Notes: generated by a model from the letters alone, not told the origin. 29,422 bases of DNA from an uncultured Actinomycetes bacterium (GCA_903953805.1 CAJBLC010000083.1:1-29422); one strand, 5' to 3'; numbered from the stretch's first letter, positions 7,614 to 15,522 are shown. Program-made: numbers and translations.

Positions 7614-8527
7614 TTGCTGCCTCCTCGGCTGATTAATTCACGGGCTAATCTGCGATAGGACATCGCACCTACTGAACTGCTGGCAAAGGTGGTGATTGGC
7701 TCGCCTTGAGATGTGGATTCAGAGAAGCGGATGGTGCGGGCGATGATGGTGTCGAAGACTTCATCGGGGAATTGATTGGCGATGAGCTCAAGAACCTCGC
7801 GAGAGTGTGCTGTCTTCCGGTCAAATCTCGTTGCGAGAATGCCATCGATATGGAGAGCTGGATTGGTGTTCTCCTTGATGGTTTGAATAGTGCTCTTAAC
7901 CAAGGCAAGTCCATGGATCGCGAAGTACTCACATTCCATCGGGATGATGACGCCGGCTGATGCAGTTAGAGCATTAACAGTCAGCGTTCCAAGTGAAGGT
8001 GAACAATCGATCAAAATGACGTCGTACTCATTGATCACCGGAGCGAGGAGTTTTCTTAACTTATGCTCCTTTGCAATCTCAGAGACGAAGCGAGCTTCAG
8101 CGGCTGCCATATCTTCGTGACCACGTATGAAATCCATACCCGGAACGTTCGATTTCAGGATCGCATCATGGATATCTGCTTGCGGGTCATTGAGTAGGTA
8201 CCAAATTGAGTTGTATTGCTCATTCTCATAAGGCTTAATACCAAGACCGATAGTCATTGAGGCCTGTGAATCGAAATCAACGAGGAGTACTCGGCGGCCA
8301 AGCTCCGCAAGAGCGGCACCTAAATTGATGGTAGTTGTTGTCTTTCCAACGCCACCTTTTTGATTGACGATTGAGATTACTTTGGCTGGACCTTCGACTG
8401 GCGCAGCAAAAACATCAGGGATGGTGAGGGGAGCGTTGCCAAGGAGAACAGATGTCTGCGCAAGCTCTTCGTCGCGATTTGTCGACTTAGCGTCGAAGCG
8501 AGAAACCTGCGAATTAACTTTAGCCAT
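7610..8527 (-). CDS. parA: ParA/Soj-family ATPase (orphan, scpAB-linked)
   Basis: A 305-residue cytosolic ATPase. The deviant Walker A motif KGGVGKTT is at 57-64, followed by VLLVDFDSQAS (A' motif) and VILIDCSPSLG (Walker B). A roughly 48-residue N-terminal extension precedes the core. ParA proteins form ATP-dependent dimers on nucleoid DNA and move cargo. This is not the origin-linked ParA: no parB, gidB or rnpA is near, and it is divergent from scpA as in other actinobacteria. The start ATG at 8527 is six bases after a -10 box TAGAGT on the minus strand, so it is probably leaderless. The downstream RHH-like gene is its likely partner. The cargo is unknown. Confidence 0.92.
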   Translation of the reverse strand: MAKVNSQVSRFDAKSTNRDEELAQTSVLLGNAPLTIPDVFAAPVEGPAKVISIVNQKGGVGKTTTTINLGAALAELGRRVLLVDFDSQASMTIGLGIKPYENEQYNSIWYLLNDPQADIHDAILKSNVPGMDFIRGHEDMAAAEARFVSEIAKEHKLRKLLAPVINEYDVILIDCSPSLGTLTVNALTASAGVIIPMECEYFAIHGLALVKSTIQTIKENTNPALHIDGILATRFDRKTAHSREVLELIANQFPDEVFDTIIARTIRFSESTSQGEPITTFASSSVGAMSYRRLARELISRGGSK

Positions 8528-8533
8528 GGCGGG

Positions 8534-8563
8534 ACTCTATGGCGCGTGTATTCGAAAAGGCAA
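8534..8563 (-). promoter_or_regulatory. parA promoter (leaderless)
   Basis: On the minus strand TTGCCT (8563-8558), an 18-base spacer and TAGAGT (8539-8534) are followed by exactly six bases and then the parA ATG. No Shine-Dalgarno sequence is present. The -35 box lies within the scpA promoter region, so the two promoters overlap. Confidence 0.6.
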
Positions 8564-8580
8564 GCCCGAATGGGTACGGT
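8551..8580 (+). promoter_or_regulatory. scpA promoter (leaderless)
   Basis: TTCGAA (8551-8556), an 18-base spacer and TACGGT (8575-8580) are followed by six bases and ATG 8587. This supports 8587 over the upstream ATG at 8539 as the scpA start. The -35 boxes of this promoter and the parA promoter face each other within 13 bases. Confidence 0.6.
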
Positions 8581-8586
8581 TCACCC

Positions 8587-9462
8587 ATGGACGAGATTGC
8601 GCAGGTCGAAGGATCTGATCTGACGTCCCCAGAAGTAGCGGAAAACAATGGTTTTTCAGTCCATCTCACAAATTTTGATGGGCCTTTTGACCTCCTCTTG
8701 CAGCTGATCTCACGCCACAAAATGGATGTCACAGAGGTTGCGCTAGGCGTTGTCACTGATGACTTCATCGCCTATATACGGACGCTAGAAGGCTCTGAGG
8801 ATGGCTGGGATCTCGATGAGACCACCGAGTTCCTCGTGGTCGCTGCAACCCTTCTCGACCTCAAAGCGGCGCGCCTGTTGCCATCTGGCGAAGTCGAGGA
8901 TGAAGGCGATCTCGCCCTTCTTGAGGCTCGAGATCTCCTCTTCGCCCGACTTCTTCAGTATCGAGCATTTAAAGAGATCGCTGCGATCTTTAATTCGAGA
9001 ATCGATCTCAATACCAAATCCTTCCCTCGAACCGTTGCCCTTGAGCCACACTTTGCCCAACTCCTGCCTGAGGTGCTGATTGGGGTGGGGGCAGAGCGCT
9101 TTGCAGCGATTGCTCAACGGGTTCTCTCACCAAAGGTCGAGCAGACCCTCTCCATCGAGCATATTCATCGCCCTCTCGTCAGCGTCAGCGAAGAGGCTGT
9201 CAAGATTGTTGACTCGCTTCGCACCTCTGGCCGTACCAGCTTTAGATCTCTCATCTCTGATGCGGAGTCGACACTGGTTGTTGTAGCCCGTTTCCTCGCC
9301 CTCTTAGAGCTTTACCGCGAGGGTGTTCTCCGCTTTGAACAAGTCATTGCCCTAGGCGAGCTCCAGGTCACCTGGGTAGGTAGCGCAACCGGTGAAGTTA
9401 CCGTGAGCGATGAGTTTGACCTCCCTCCAGTAGTTGTTGATTCCGAGACAGAAGAGGAATAA
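8587..9462 (+). CDS. scpA: Segregation and condensation protein A
   Basis: About 291 residues. ScpA is the kleisin that bridges SMC heads and works with ScpB in chromosome compaction. The N-terminal SMC-binding region is FSVHLTNFDGPFDLLLQLISRHKMDVTEVAL; a helical middle follows (LVVAATLLDLKAARLLPS), and a winged-helix-like C-terminus contains VVARFLALLELYREGVLRFEQ. ATG 8587 is chosen because a TANNNT box sits six bases upstream and the kleisin motif follows soon after. The in-frame ATG 8539 would lie inside the parA promoter. The stop abuts the scpB ATG. SMC itself is not in the window. Confidence 0.94.
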   Translation: MDEIAQVEGSDLTSPEVAENNGFSVHLTNFDGPFDLLLQLISRHKMDVTEVALGVVTDDFIAYIRTLEGSEDGWDLDETTEFLVVAATLLDLKAARLLPSGEVEDEGDLALLEARDLLFARLLQYRAFKEIAAIFNSRIDLNTKSFPRTVALEPHFAQLLPEVLIGVGAERFAAIAQRVLSPKVEQTLSIEHIHRPLVSVSEEAVKIVDSLRTSGRTSFRSLISDAESTLVVVARFLALLELYREGVLRFEQVIALGELQVTWVGSATGEVTVSDEFDLPPVVVDSETEEE

Positions 9463-10020
9463 ATGTCTAAAGAAGAAGTCAAGAGATCTATTGAGGCGAT
9501 CCTGATGGTCGTCGATGAGCCGCTCGCAGAGCTCGTCTTAGCCCAGATCATTGAAGTACCAACCGAAGAGATCTCCCAGCTTCTCCTTGAGATGGCTGCT
9601 GGGTACGAGGAGGAGCAACGTGGCTTCCAGCTTCGTCACGTGGCAGGCGGTTGGCGCTTCTACAGCCACCCAGAGCTCTCGCCGTTAGTGGAGAAGTTTG
9701 TTCTCGATGGTCAGCAGAGCCGCCTTACCCAGGCCGCCTTGGAGACTCTCGCGGTCATCGCCTATCGCCAACCAATCTCTAGGGCTCGAGTATCTGCCAT
9801 CCGTGGAGTCAATGTTGAAGCGGTTATGAAGACCCTGGTGACCCGTGGTCTCGTGGAAGAATCCGGAACAGAGCAAGAGACTGGCGCAACCCTTTACCGA
9901 ACAACTTCCTACTTCTTAGAGAAGTTGGGCCTCAACACAACAGCAGATCTCCCTGCACTCGCCCCATTCCTTCCAGATGTTGATTCACTGGACGAGGTCC
10001 TCGCAACCCTCACTGATTAG
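9463..10020 (+). CDS. scpB: Segregation and condensation protein B
   Basis: A 185-residue winged-helix protein that dimerises and binds the ScpA kleisin in the SMC-ScpAB complex. Characteristic stretches are IEAILMVVDEPL at the N-terminus, RGFQLRHVAGGWRFYS, LTQAALETLAVIAYRQPISRA (about 89-109) and VMKTLVTRGLVEESG. It starts directly after the scpA stop; GAGGAA in the scpA end serves as ribosome binding site. Acidic C-terminus, typical length. Confidence 0.95.
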   Translation: MSKEEVKRSIEAILMVVDEPLAELVLAQIIEVPTEEISQLLLEMAAGYEEEQRGFQLRHVAGGWRFYSHPELSPLVEKFVLDGQQSRLTQAALETLAVIAYRQPISRARVSAIRGVNVEAVMKTLVTRGLVEESGTEQETGATLYRTTSYFLEKLGLNTTADLPALAPFLPDVDSLDEVLATLTD

Positions 10021-10047
10021 TTGAGACTCCCTATAGGGGAGTAGTAT
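10021..10047 (+). promoter_or_regulatory. Candidate rluB promoter with internal inverted repeat
   Basis: Directly after the scpB stop, TTGAGA (10021-10026) and TAGTAT (10042-10047) are 15 bases apart. A perfect six-base inverted repeat, ACTCCC (10026-10031) and GGGAGT (10037-10042), fills the spacer. It could be an operator or a weak hairpin terminator without a T run. The short spacer keeps confidence low. Confidence 0.35.
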
Positions 10048-10092
10048 GTGGCACCACCTACCCATGAATCGTGGAGATTCCGGAGCTAAAAA

Positions 10093-10827
10093 ATGCCACT
10101 CGTACGTCTACATAAAGTCCTCGCCGAAGCTGGAGTAGCCAGCCGCCGAGCCTCAGAAGAACTTATCCTTGATGGGCGCGTGAGCGTCGATGGGATCCAA
10201 ATCCTTGAACTCGGCTTCAAGATTGATCCAGAAATCTCTGAAGTAGCAGTTGATGGTGAAACAATTACTGTTAATAAGTCTAAATCTTATTTAGCTTTCT
10301 ATAAACCAGCAGGGGTTTTGTCAACCATGTCTGATCCTGAAGGCCGACCAAATCTTGGCGACTTCTTCACGGGGAGAAATGATCGCCTCTTCCACGTAGG
10401 TCGCCTCGATAAGGAGTCGGAGGGTCTCATCCTCCTGACCAACGATGGCGATGTCACCCATCGAGCAACCCATCCTTCCTATGGTCTTGTAAAGCGCTAT
10501 CTCGTTGAGATCGAGGGGGTGCTCGCTAAGAGCGATCTCGACCTCCTCCACAAAGGGGTTGAGCTAGAGGATGGCCTGGCGAGAGCGCTCGATGTAAAGA
10601 CCGTCCGGGAGACCTCTCAGAAACATTCATGGGCTGAGATCTCGATTCACGAAGGTCGTTATCACATCGTTCGCAGAATGTTCCTGGCACTTGAGCTTCC
10701 GGTGATTCGGTTGATTAGAACTGATTTCGGACCGATCTCTATTGGGGAGTTGAAAGAGGGGCGTTGGAGAAACCTCAACGAGGGGGAGTTGGTAAAGCTC
10801 TTCACTGATTTAAAGTTAAAGCGATAA
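10093..10827 (+). CDS. rluB: RsuA/RluB-family pseudouridine synthase
   Basis: A 244-residue rRNA pseudouridine synthase. An N-terminal S4 domain (about 1-60, VRLHKVLAEAGVASRRASEELI) precedes the catalytic domain, which has FYKPAGVLSTMSDPEGRP and the catalytic GRLDKESEGLILLTNDGD with D106 as nucleophile. In bacteria RluB modifies 23S U2605 and RsuA modifies 16S U516; actinobacterial genes in the scpB-cmk neighbourhood are usually annotated as RluB-like. The exact target is not certain from sequence. GGAG (10082-10085) seven bases before ATG is a good ribosome binding site. It is followed by an AT-rich gap of 243 bases. Confidence 0.92.
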   Translation: MPLVRLHKVLAEAGVASRRASEELILDGRVSVDGIQILELGFKIDPEISEVAVDGETITVNKSKSYLAFYKPAGVLSTMSDPEGRPNLGDFFTGRNDRLFHVGRLDKESEGLILLTNDGDVTHRATHPSYGLVKRYLVEIEGVLAKSDLDLLHKGVELEDGLARALDVKTVRETSQKHSWAEISIHEGRYHIVRRMFLALELPVIRLIRTDFGPISIGELKEGRWRNLNEGELVKLFTDLKLKR

Positions 10828-11070
10828 AGATAAATCATCAATATCACTTTATGGCTTTATAGGTATTTACTGCACTAGTATTACCAATTTATCGATATTA
10901 TTAAGCATGAAAAAGAGTTTGTAAAAGGTTTTATCGACAATCTATTTGCGAGGTGACCGATGTTTGGTAATTGTCGATATTCGATAGGACGCAAAAATAG
11001 ATAAAACGTTTTCTCAATAGAACATTTAATTGAGAATCCTCTGACGATTGCAGAAGGGTAGGATGACGGC
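10828..11070. other. AT-rich intergenic region with several inverted repeats
   Basis: This 243-base gap is about 33% GC by my count (about 30% without the last 30 bases), while the neighbouring genes are near 45-50%. It contains a perfect 10-base inverted repeat TATCGACAAT (10932-10941) and ATTGTCGATA (10970-10979), an 8-base stem-loop TTCTCAAT (11011-11018) with ATTGAGAA (11029-11036), the palindrome AAAACGTTTT (11003-11012), and ATTACCAA (10880-10887) inverted at 10964-10971. No credible protein frame is visible. It could be a regulatory region, an unrecognised small RNA or the remnant of an inserted element. Confidence 0.6.
11059..11064 (+). promoter_or_regulatory. aroH promoter -10 (leaderless)
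   Basis: TAGGAT is followed by six bases and ATG 11071. There is no Shine-Dalgarno sequence between box and start. No good -35 lies at 16-19 bases upstream. Confidence 0.6.
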
Positions 11071-11433
11071 ATGAAGGTGAGAGCGTTCCGTGGCGCAACC
11101 CAGTTAGTGGCCGACGATCCGGTCGAGATGGAGTCTGCCGTCTGTGAACTTCTGACCGAGATCTTTGAGGCAAATGAGATTAAGAGCGATGAGCTCATCT
11201 CCATTCTCTTTACATCGACCCCAGACCTAACCTCTGAATTTCCCGCAAAGACTGCTCGATCACTCAATTTAGGGAGCGTGCCATTGATGTGCGCCCTTGA
11301 GGTAGATGTCGAAGGTGCCCTTCCTCGAGTTATCCGGGTTATGGTCCACGCTCATTCAGAGCGTTCACTTGAAGAGGCGCGCCATATCTATCGTCGGGGA
11401 GCTCAGGCTCTTAGACGCGATATTGCGCAATAG
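11071..11433 (+). CDS. aroH: Chorismate mutase, AroH type
   Basis: A 120-residue chorismate mutase of the monofunctional AroH (Bacillus-type) fold, converting chorismate to prephenate for tyrosine and phenylalanine. Family marks are VRAFRGATQLVADDP at the start, SILFTSTPDLTSEFPAKTAR, VPLMCALEVDVEGALPRVIRVMVH and a C-terminal YRRGAQALRRD. The conserved arginines of the trimer active site are in the first and last of these stretches. A leaderless promoter precedes it, and tyrA begins nine bases after its stop, so mutase and dehydrogenase are made together. Confidence 0.92.
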   Translation: MKVRAFRGATQLVADDPVEMESAVCELLTEIFEANEIKSDELISILFTSTPDLTSEFPAKTARSLNLGSVPLMCALEVDVEGALPRVIRVMVHAHSERSLEEARHIYRRGAQALRRDIAQ

Positions 11434-11442
11434 GACTTCTCT

Positions 11443-12510
11443 ATGAAGATTCGTATCGTCGGGACAGGGCTCATTGGGACCTCGTTTGCTCTCGCCCTTG
11501 CTCAAAAAGGTCACGAGTTAGATCTCTTTGATCTTAATAAGGAGAATGAAGCAATTGCACGTGACCTCGTCGGAAGAGCCGTATCTGCCAATCCGAGTAC
11601 GGATCCGGAGATTGTCATCATCGCGACACCCGTTCACTTAGTTCTTCCGACCCTTCTCGATGAATTTTCTTGTTACCCTGAAGCGAGATTTATAGATATC
11701 AGCGGTTTGAAGTCCAACCTTCTACTTGAGGTCGGACGTATTCCGGGGCTGAATGCCCGATTCCTAGGAACTCATCCCATGGCTGGTCGAGAGAGCGTAG
11801 GACCAACGAGCGCCCGAGGCGATCTCTTTGAGGGGAGAGCCTGGATTGTCACTCCAAGTTCTCAGACGAGCCCAGACCTCCTTGAGGTAGTTCGCCACCT
11901 CGTTGAGAGTACTGGAGCTACTGTGTTTGAATTGGAACCAGAACTTCATGATGAGCAGATCGCCTTAATCTCGCACCTGCCCCAGGTGGTCTCTTCGCTT
12001 TTAGGCGGGGAGCTCGTTGAGCGAGGATCGGATGAGCTCACTCTCGCTGGAGCCGGACTTCGCGATACTACGAGATTGGCAGGGAGCTCTCCAGAGCTCT
12101 GGTCGCATCTCTTAACGCTCAATGCTCATGAACTCCGCCCACTCCTTGAATCGTTTAAAGAATCTATCGACAAATTGATAGATCACTTAAATGAGGGCGA
12201 TATCGATGGCGTCAGAGCTTTTATGGAGGCAGGGAACCAGGGGAGAGCGAAGATCCCTGGCAAGCATGGCGGGAAGGTTCGGGAGTATCACCTCTTGCCA
12301 ATCGTTATCGAAGATAAGCCGGGTCAACTCTCAAAGATCTTCCAAGAATGCGAACGCGCAGGAGTGAATGTGGAAGATCTCCAAATCGAACACAGTCCAG
12401 GTCAAGAGACTGGTTTGATCACTCTCTCGCTTTCGGCGAGTGATGCACAAATTTTGCATAGCCATCTCACCAAAGCAGGGTGGCTTGCTCATAATCCACG
12501 CACTGCGTAA
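11443..12510 (+). CDS. tyrA: Prephenate dehydrogenase with C-terminal ACT domain
   Basis: A 355-residue enzyme oxidising prephenate to 4-hydroxyphenylpyruvate in tyrosine synthesis. The N-terminal Rossmann domain has the dinucleotide motif IVGTGLIGTSFALAL (about 5-19). The catalytic region includes LGTHPMAGRESVG, SHLPQVVSSLLG and LRDTTRLAGSSPELW. An ACT domain (about 285-350: LPIVIEDKPGQLSKIFQECE) suggests feedback control by an aromatic amino acid; that is inference. AGGA (11433-11436) serves as ribosome binding site. It pairs functionally with aroH just upstream. Confidence 0.94.
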   Translation: MKIRIVGTGLIGTSFALALAQKGHELDLFDLNKENEAIARDLVGRAVSANPSTDPEIVIIATPVHLVLPTLLDEFSCYPEARFIDISGLKSNLLLEVGRIPGLNARFLGTHPMAGRESVGPTSARGDLFEGRAWIVTPSSQTSPDLLEVVRHLVESTGATVFELEPELHDEQIALISHLPQVVSSLLGGELVERGSDELTLAGAGLRDTTRLAGSSPELWSHLLTLNAHELRPLLESFKESIDKLIDHLNEGDIDGVRAFMEAGNQGRAKIPGKHGGKVREYHLLPIVIEDKPGQLSKIFQECERAGVNVEDLQIEHSPGQETGLITLSLSASDAQILHSHLTKAGWLAHNPRTA

Positions 12511-12538
12511 TCGTTCCAATCAGACGAATAACAAACAG

Positions 12539-12544
12539 TAAGGT
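12539..12544 (+). promoter_or_regulatory. cmk-der promoter -10 (leaderless)
   Basis: TAAGGT is followed by six bases and ATG 12551. No Shine-Dalgarno sequence is present. The 40-base gap after tyrA has no good -35. Confidence 0.55.
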
Positions 12545-12550
12545 TTACCT

Positions 12551-14518
12551 ATGTCGACTACCGTGATCGCGATTGATGGTCCGAGTGGTTCCGGAAAATC
12601 ATCCACTGCTAAAGCAATAGCTACCCGCGCGAATTGGGATTACCTCGATACCGGTGCGCTCTATCGTGCTGTCACATGGGTTGCCCTTGATCGAAATATT
12701 GAGAATCCACGTGAATTAGTTCGAGCATGTGACGATGCTCAAATCCATTTTGATGGAGACCCCCTAGACCCAAAGATCTTTGTAGGCGAGAAAGATATTT
12801 CAGAGGCGATCCGTTCCCTTCGGATAACTGACCAAGTCAGTATTTACGCGCAGATGGGGGAGGTACGTGAGTTCCTCTTGCACATGCAGCGAGAAATCAT
12901 CCATGCTTCAAAAAATGGCATCGTTGTTGAAGGCCGAGATATCGGCACTGTTGTCGCACCGGAAGCACACCTCAAGATCTTTCTCTATGCCGATCTCGAT
13001 CAACGGACTATGCGTCGCGAACGGGAGTTGAGCGAAGGAACAACTTCCGAAATCGAGAATTCACTGGCATCTCGTGATCAGATCGATAGCACTCGAAAGA
13101 TCTCTCCGTTACGCATGGCGGACGATGCGATGGAGATTGATTCAACAAACCTTAACCTCGATGAAGTCGTTGATGTCGTCTGGGGATGGCTCAAGGAGCG
13201 CAATCTTCTTGGTCTCCCAAAAGTTGCCGTTATCGGCCGTCCAAATGTAGGAAAGTCAACATTGGTCAACCGCATTATTGGTCGTCGGGAAGCTATTGTT
13301 GAAGATACTCCAGGAGTTACCCGCGACCGCGTGAAGTACGAAGCGGAATGGAATGGGCGACGTTTTCTTCTCATCGATACCGGTGGTTGGGAAGTAAAGC
13401 CAGAAGGTATCTCTGAAAAGATTACTGCTGGATCAGAAATTGCGATTGCCGAAGCTGATGTAATCCTCTTTGTTGTGGATGCACAGGTTGGTGCGCTCGA
13501 TGAAGATGAATCTCTCCTTCAACTTTTACGTCGATCCGGAAAGCCCGTTGTTCTCGTGGCAAATAAAGTTGATGGCAGCGCTGAGGAATCAGAGGCACAT
13601 GCGCTGTGGAATTTGGGCCTAGGGGAGCCGCACTTCGTCTCTGCGCTTCATGGTCGTGGCGCCGGCGATCTGATGGATCTCTTAATCCGAACACTTCCTG
13701 AAGTTGGAAGCGAACCGATGGATGATGGGTATCGTCGTATTGCTTTAGTTGGTCGACCAAACGTTGGTAAATCAAGTTTGCTCAATGCACTTGCCGGTGA
13801 GGCACGTGTACTTGTTGACGATGCCGCAGGTACGACTCGCGATCCGGTCGATGAGCTGATTGATTTTGGTGGATCCGTCTGGCGTTTTATTGATACTGCG
13901 GGAATTAGACGTCGTAGTAATCAAGATTCGGGCACTGATTATTACGCGTCGCTTCGTACGGCTAATGCACTTGCTCGCGCCGAAGTAGCAGTTGTTGTTC
14001 TTGACGCATCGGAGCCGCTCACTGAACAAGATATTCGTATCGTGACAATGGCTGAGGAAGCGGGACGTGCTCTCGTCTTGGTCATGAATAAATGGGATCT
14101 CGTCGACGAGGACCGTCAGGCGCAGTTGACGAAAGAGATTGACCGTCAGTTAGAGCGATACCCATGGGCACAACGAGTCAATATCTCGGCAAAGACCGGC
14201 TGGCATCGCGATCGCCTTGCTCCAGCTCTCCGTACTTCACTCACCAGTTGGGAGAAGCGCGTACCTACTTCGAAGCTCAACGCCTTCCTTGGGGCCCTTA
14301 TCTCTGCAACGCCACCACCTGTTCGCGGTGGAAAGCAACCAAAGATCCGTTTCGCTACCCAAGCAGCGATCATGCCGCCTAAGTTCGTCATCTTTGCTAG
14401 CGATTGGGTCGAGGCCTCCTACCGACGCTTTATCGAGCGTCGCCTCCGAGAAGAGTTCGGTTTCGATGGCAGCCCAGTTGAGGTCGCCTTGAAGATCAAA
14501 GAGCGCGATCAGGCCTAA
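12551..14518 (+). CDS. cmk-der: Cytidylate kinase-GTPase Der fusion
   Basis: A 655-residue bifunctional protein. Residues 1-220 are cytidylate kinase: P-loop GPSGSGKSS (10-18), YLDTGALYRA, VEGRDIGTVV (126-135). Residues 223-655 are Der/EngA, a double GTPase for 50S ribosome assembly. Its first G domain has GRPNVGKST (229-237), DTGG (276-279) and NKVD (338-341); the second has GRPNVGKSS (401-409), DTAG (448-451) and NKWD (513-516). A KH-like domain ends the protein (about 574-650). The junction is continuous in one frame with only a few linker residues. The genes are separate but adjacent in mycobacteria; fused forms are annotated in some other actinobacteria. All nucleotide-binding motifs are intact, so both activities are expected. 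Confidence 0.96.
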   Translation: MSTTVIAIDGPSGSGKSSTAKAIATRANWDYLDTGALYRAVTWVALDRNIENPRELVRACDDAQIHFDGDPLDPKIFVGEKDISEAIRSLRITDQVSIYAQMGEVREFLLHMQREIIHASKNGIVVEGRDIGTVVAPEAHLKIFLYADLDQRTMRRERELSEGTTSEIENSLASRDQIDSTRKISPLRMADDAMEIDSTNLNLDEVVDVVWGWLKERNLLGLPKVAVIGRPNVGKSTLVNRIIGRREAIVEDTPGVTRDRVKYEAEWNGRRFLLIDTGGWEVKPEGISEKITAGSEIAIAEADVILFVVDAQVGALDEDESLLQLLRRSGKPVVLVANKVDGSAEESEAHALWNLGLGEPHFVSALHGRGAGDLMDLLIRTLPEVGSEPMDDGYRRIALVGRPNVGKSSLLNALAGEARVLVDDAAGTTRDPVDELIDFGGSVWRFIDTAGIRRRSNQDSGTDYYASLRTANALARAEVAVVVLDASEPLTEQDIRIVTMAEEAGRALVLVMNKWDLVDEDRQAQLTKEIDRQLERYPWAQRVNISAKTGWHRDRLAPALRTSLTSWEKRVPTSKLNAFLGALISATPPPVRGGKQPKIRFATQAAIMPPKFVIFASDWVEASYRRFIERRLREEFGFDGSPVEVALKIKERDQA

Positions 14519-14528
14519 GGAACCATCA

Positions 14529-15083
14529 GTGACAGGCACTCACCGCTCAGGAATTTGGACGATTCCCAATGGCTTGACCCTGCTGCGTGCCCTTGGCGTC
14601 CCGCTCTTTCTGTGGCTCTTTGTTAACCAGCATTCAACATCGTGGAGCTTTGTCGTCCTCGCCATAGGGGCACTTACCGATTATCTGGATGGAAAGGTTG
14701 CGAGAGCCCTTCATCAAGAGTCGGCGCTAGGTGCGGCGATGGACCCCACGATCGATCGCCTCTATATCGCCGCAACGGTCTTCGCTATGGCGATCAGACA
14801 TTTCATTCCATGGTGGTTGGTGATCGCCTTGGTCGCACGAGATCTCTGGATGGTAGTTGCGCTGTCGATCATGAAGCGTAGAACGGGAAGAATCTTTGTC
14901 GTCACCTTTTTAGGAAAGGCGGCGACCTTTAACCTGCTCTATGCATTCCCACTCTTGCTCTTGCAATCCGACCATGGTTTCGGAAGTATCGCCCACAATC
15001 TCGGCTGGAGTTTTGCCATCTGGGGGATAGGGTTATATCTCTACACCGCGTGGGACTACACCAAGACGGCGTTGAAGAATTAA
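14529..15083 (+). CDS. CDP-alcohol phosphatidyltransferase
   Basis: A 184-residue membrane enzyme. The family's metal-binding signature D-x2-DG-x2-AR-x8-G-x3-D-x3-D is complete (DYLDGKVARA, then G-AAM-D-PTI-D, about 51-76). Several hydrophobic helices (FLWLFVNQ.., WWLVIALVA, FNLLYAFPLLLLQ, FAIWGIGLYLY) mark a multi-pass integral membrane protein. The actinobacterial homologue beside gcvH-garA is pgsA2 (Rv1822-like), so phosphatidylglycerophosphate or cardiolipin synthesis is plausible; the alcohol substrate cannot be read from sequence. Start GTG 14529 has AAGGA (14517-14521) seven bases upstream, which overlaps the cmk-der stop region. Confidence 0.88.
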   Translation: MTGTHRSGIWTIPNGLTLLRALGVPLFLWLFVNQHSTSWSFVVLAIGALTDYLDGKVARALHQESALGAAMDPTIDRLYIAATVFAMAIRHFIPWWLVIALVARDLWMVVALSIMKRRTGRIFVVTFLGKAATFNLLYAFPLLLLQSDHGFGSIAHNLGWSFAIWGIGLYLYTAWDYTKTALKN

Positions 15084-15138
15084 TTTTCAGATCATCTCTC
15101 ATTGATGATGTCGAGCAACGATTGAAAGGTCCTCACCA

Positions 15139-15516
15139 ATGTCAACAACACCTGATCACCTTCGCTACACCAAGGAACACGAATGGGTTGAGGAGCGTCC
15201 AGCCGGTGTTGTTCGTATGGGTATCACTGATTTTGCGCAATCTGCACTGGGAGACATTGTCTATATCCAACTCCCTAAAGTTGGAGATCAATTGACAGCA
15301 GGTTCGGTCTGCGGTGAAGTTGAGTCAACAAAATCTGTTAGTGAAATCTATGCACCGGTTACCGGCAAGGTCACTTCTGTCAACTCCGACCTTGATAAGG
15401 CGCCAGAAGTTCTCAATACGGATCCGTATGGCGCTGGTTGGATTGCGGAAGTCGAAATCTCTGGCGAAAGTTCAGAGCTCATGAGTGCGGCTGACTACCA
15501 AACATTGACGGCTTGA
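15139..15516 (+). CDS. gcvH: Glycine cleavage system H protein
   Basis: A 125-residue lipoyl carrier that shuttles the aminomethyl group between the P, T and L proteins. The lipoylation lysine is K65 in GEVESTKSVSEIYAPVTG. The N-terminus has YTKEHEWVEE, and GITDFAQSALGDIVYIQLP is conserved. GAAAGG (15124-15129) is the ribosome binding site. gcvP lies 2.5 kb downstream after the FHA-MerR-DUF151-MerR genes, the usual actinobacterial order; gcvT is not in the window. Confidence 0.97.
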   Translation: MSTTPDHLRYTKEHEWVEERPAGVVRMGITDFAQSALGDIVYIQLPKVGDQLTAGSVCGEVESTKSVSEIYAPVTGKVTSVNSDLDKAPEVLNTDPYGAGWIAEVEISGESSELMSAADYQTLTA

Positions 15517-15522
15517 CCGGTT

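Noticed and set aside
15084..15138. Possible glycine riboswitch upstream of gcvH
   Set aside because: The gap is only 55 bases with one weak six-pair stem; no double-aptamer structure fits. The leader of gcvP at 17945-17986 is also too short.
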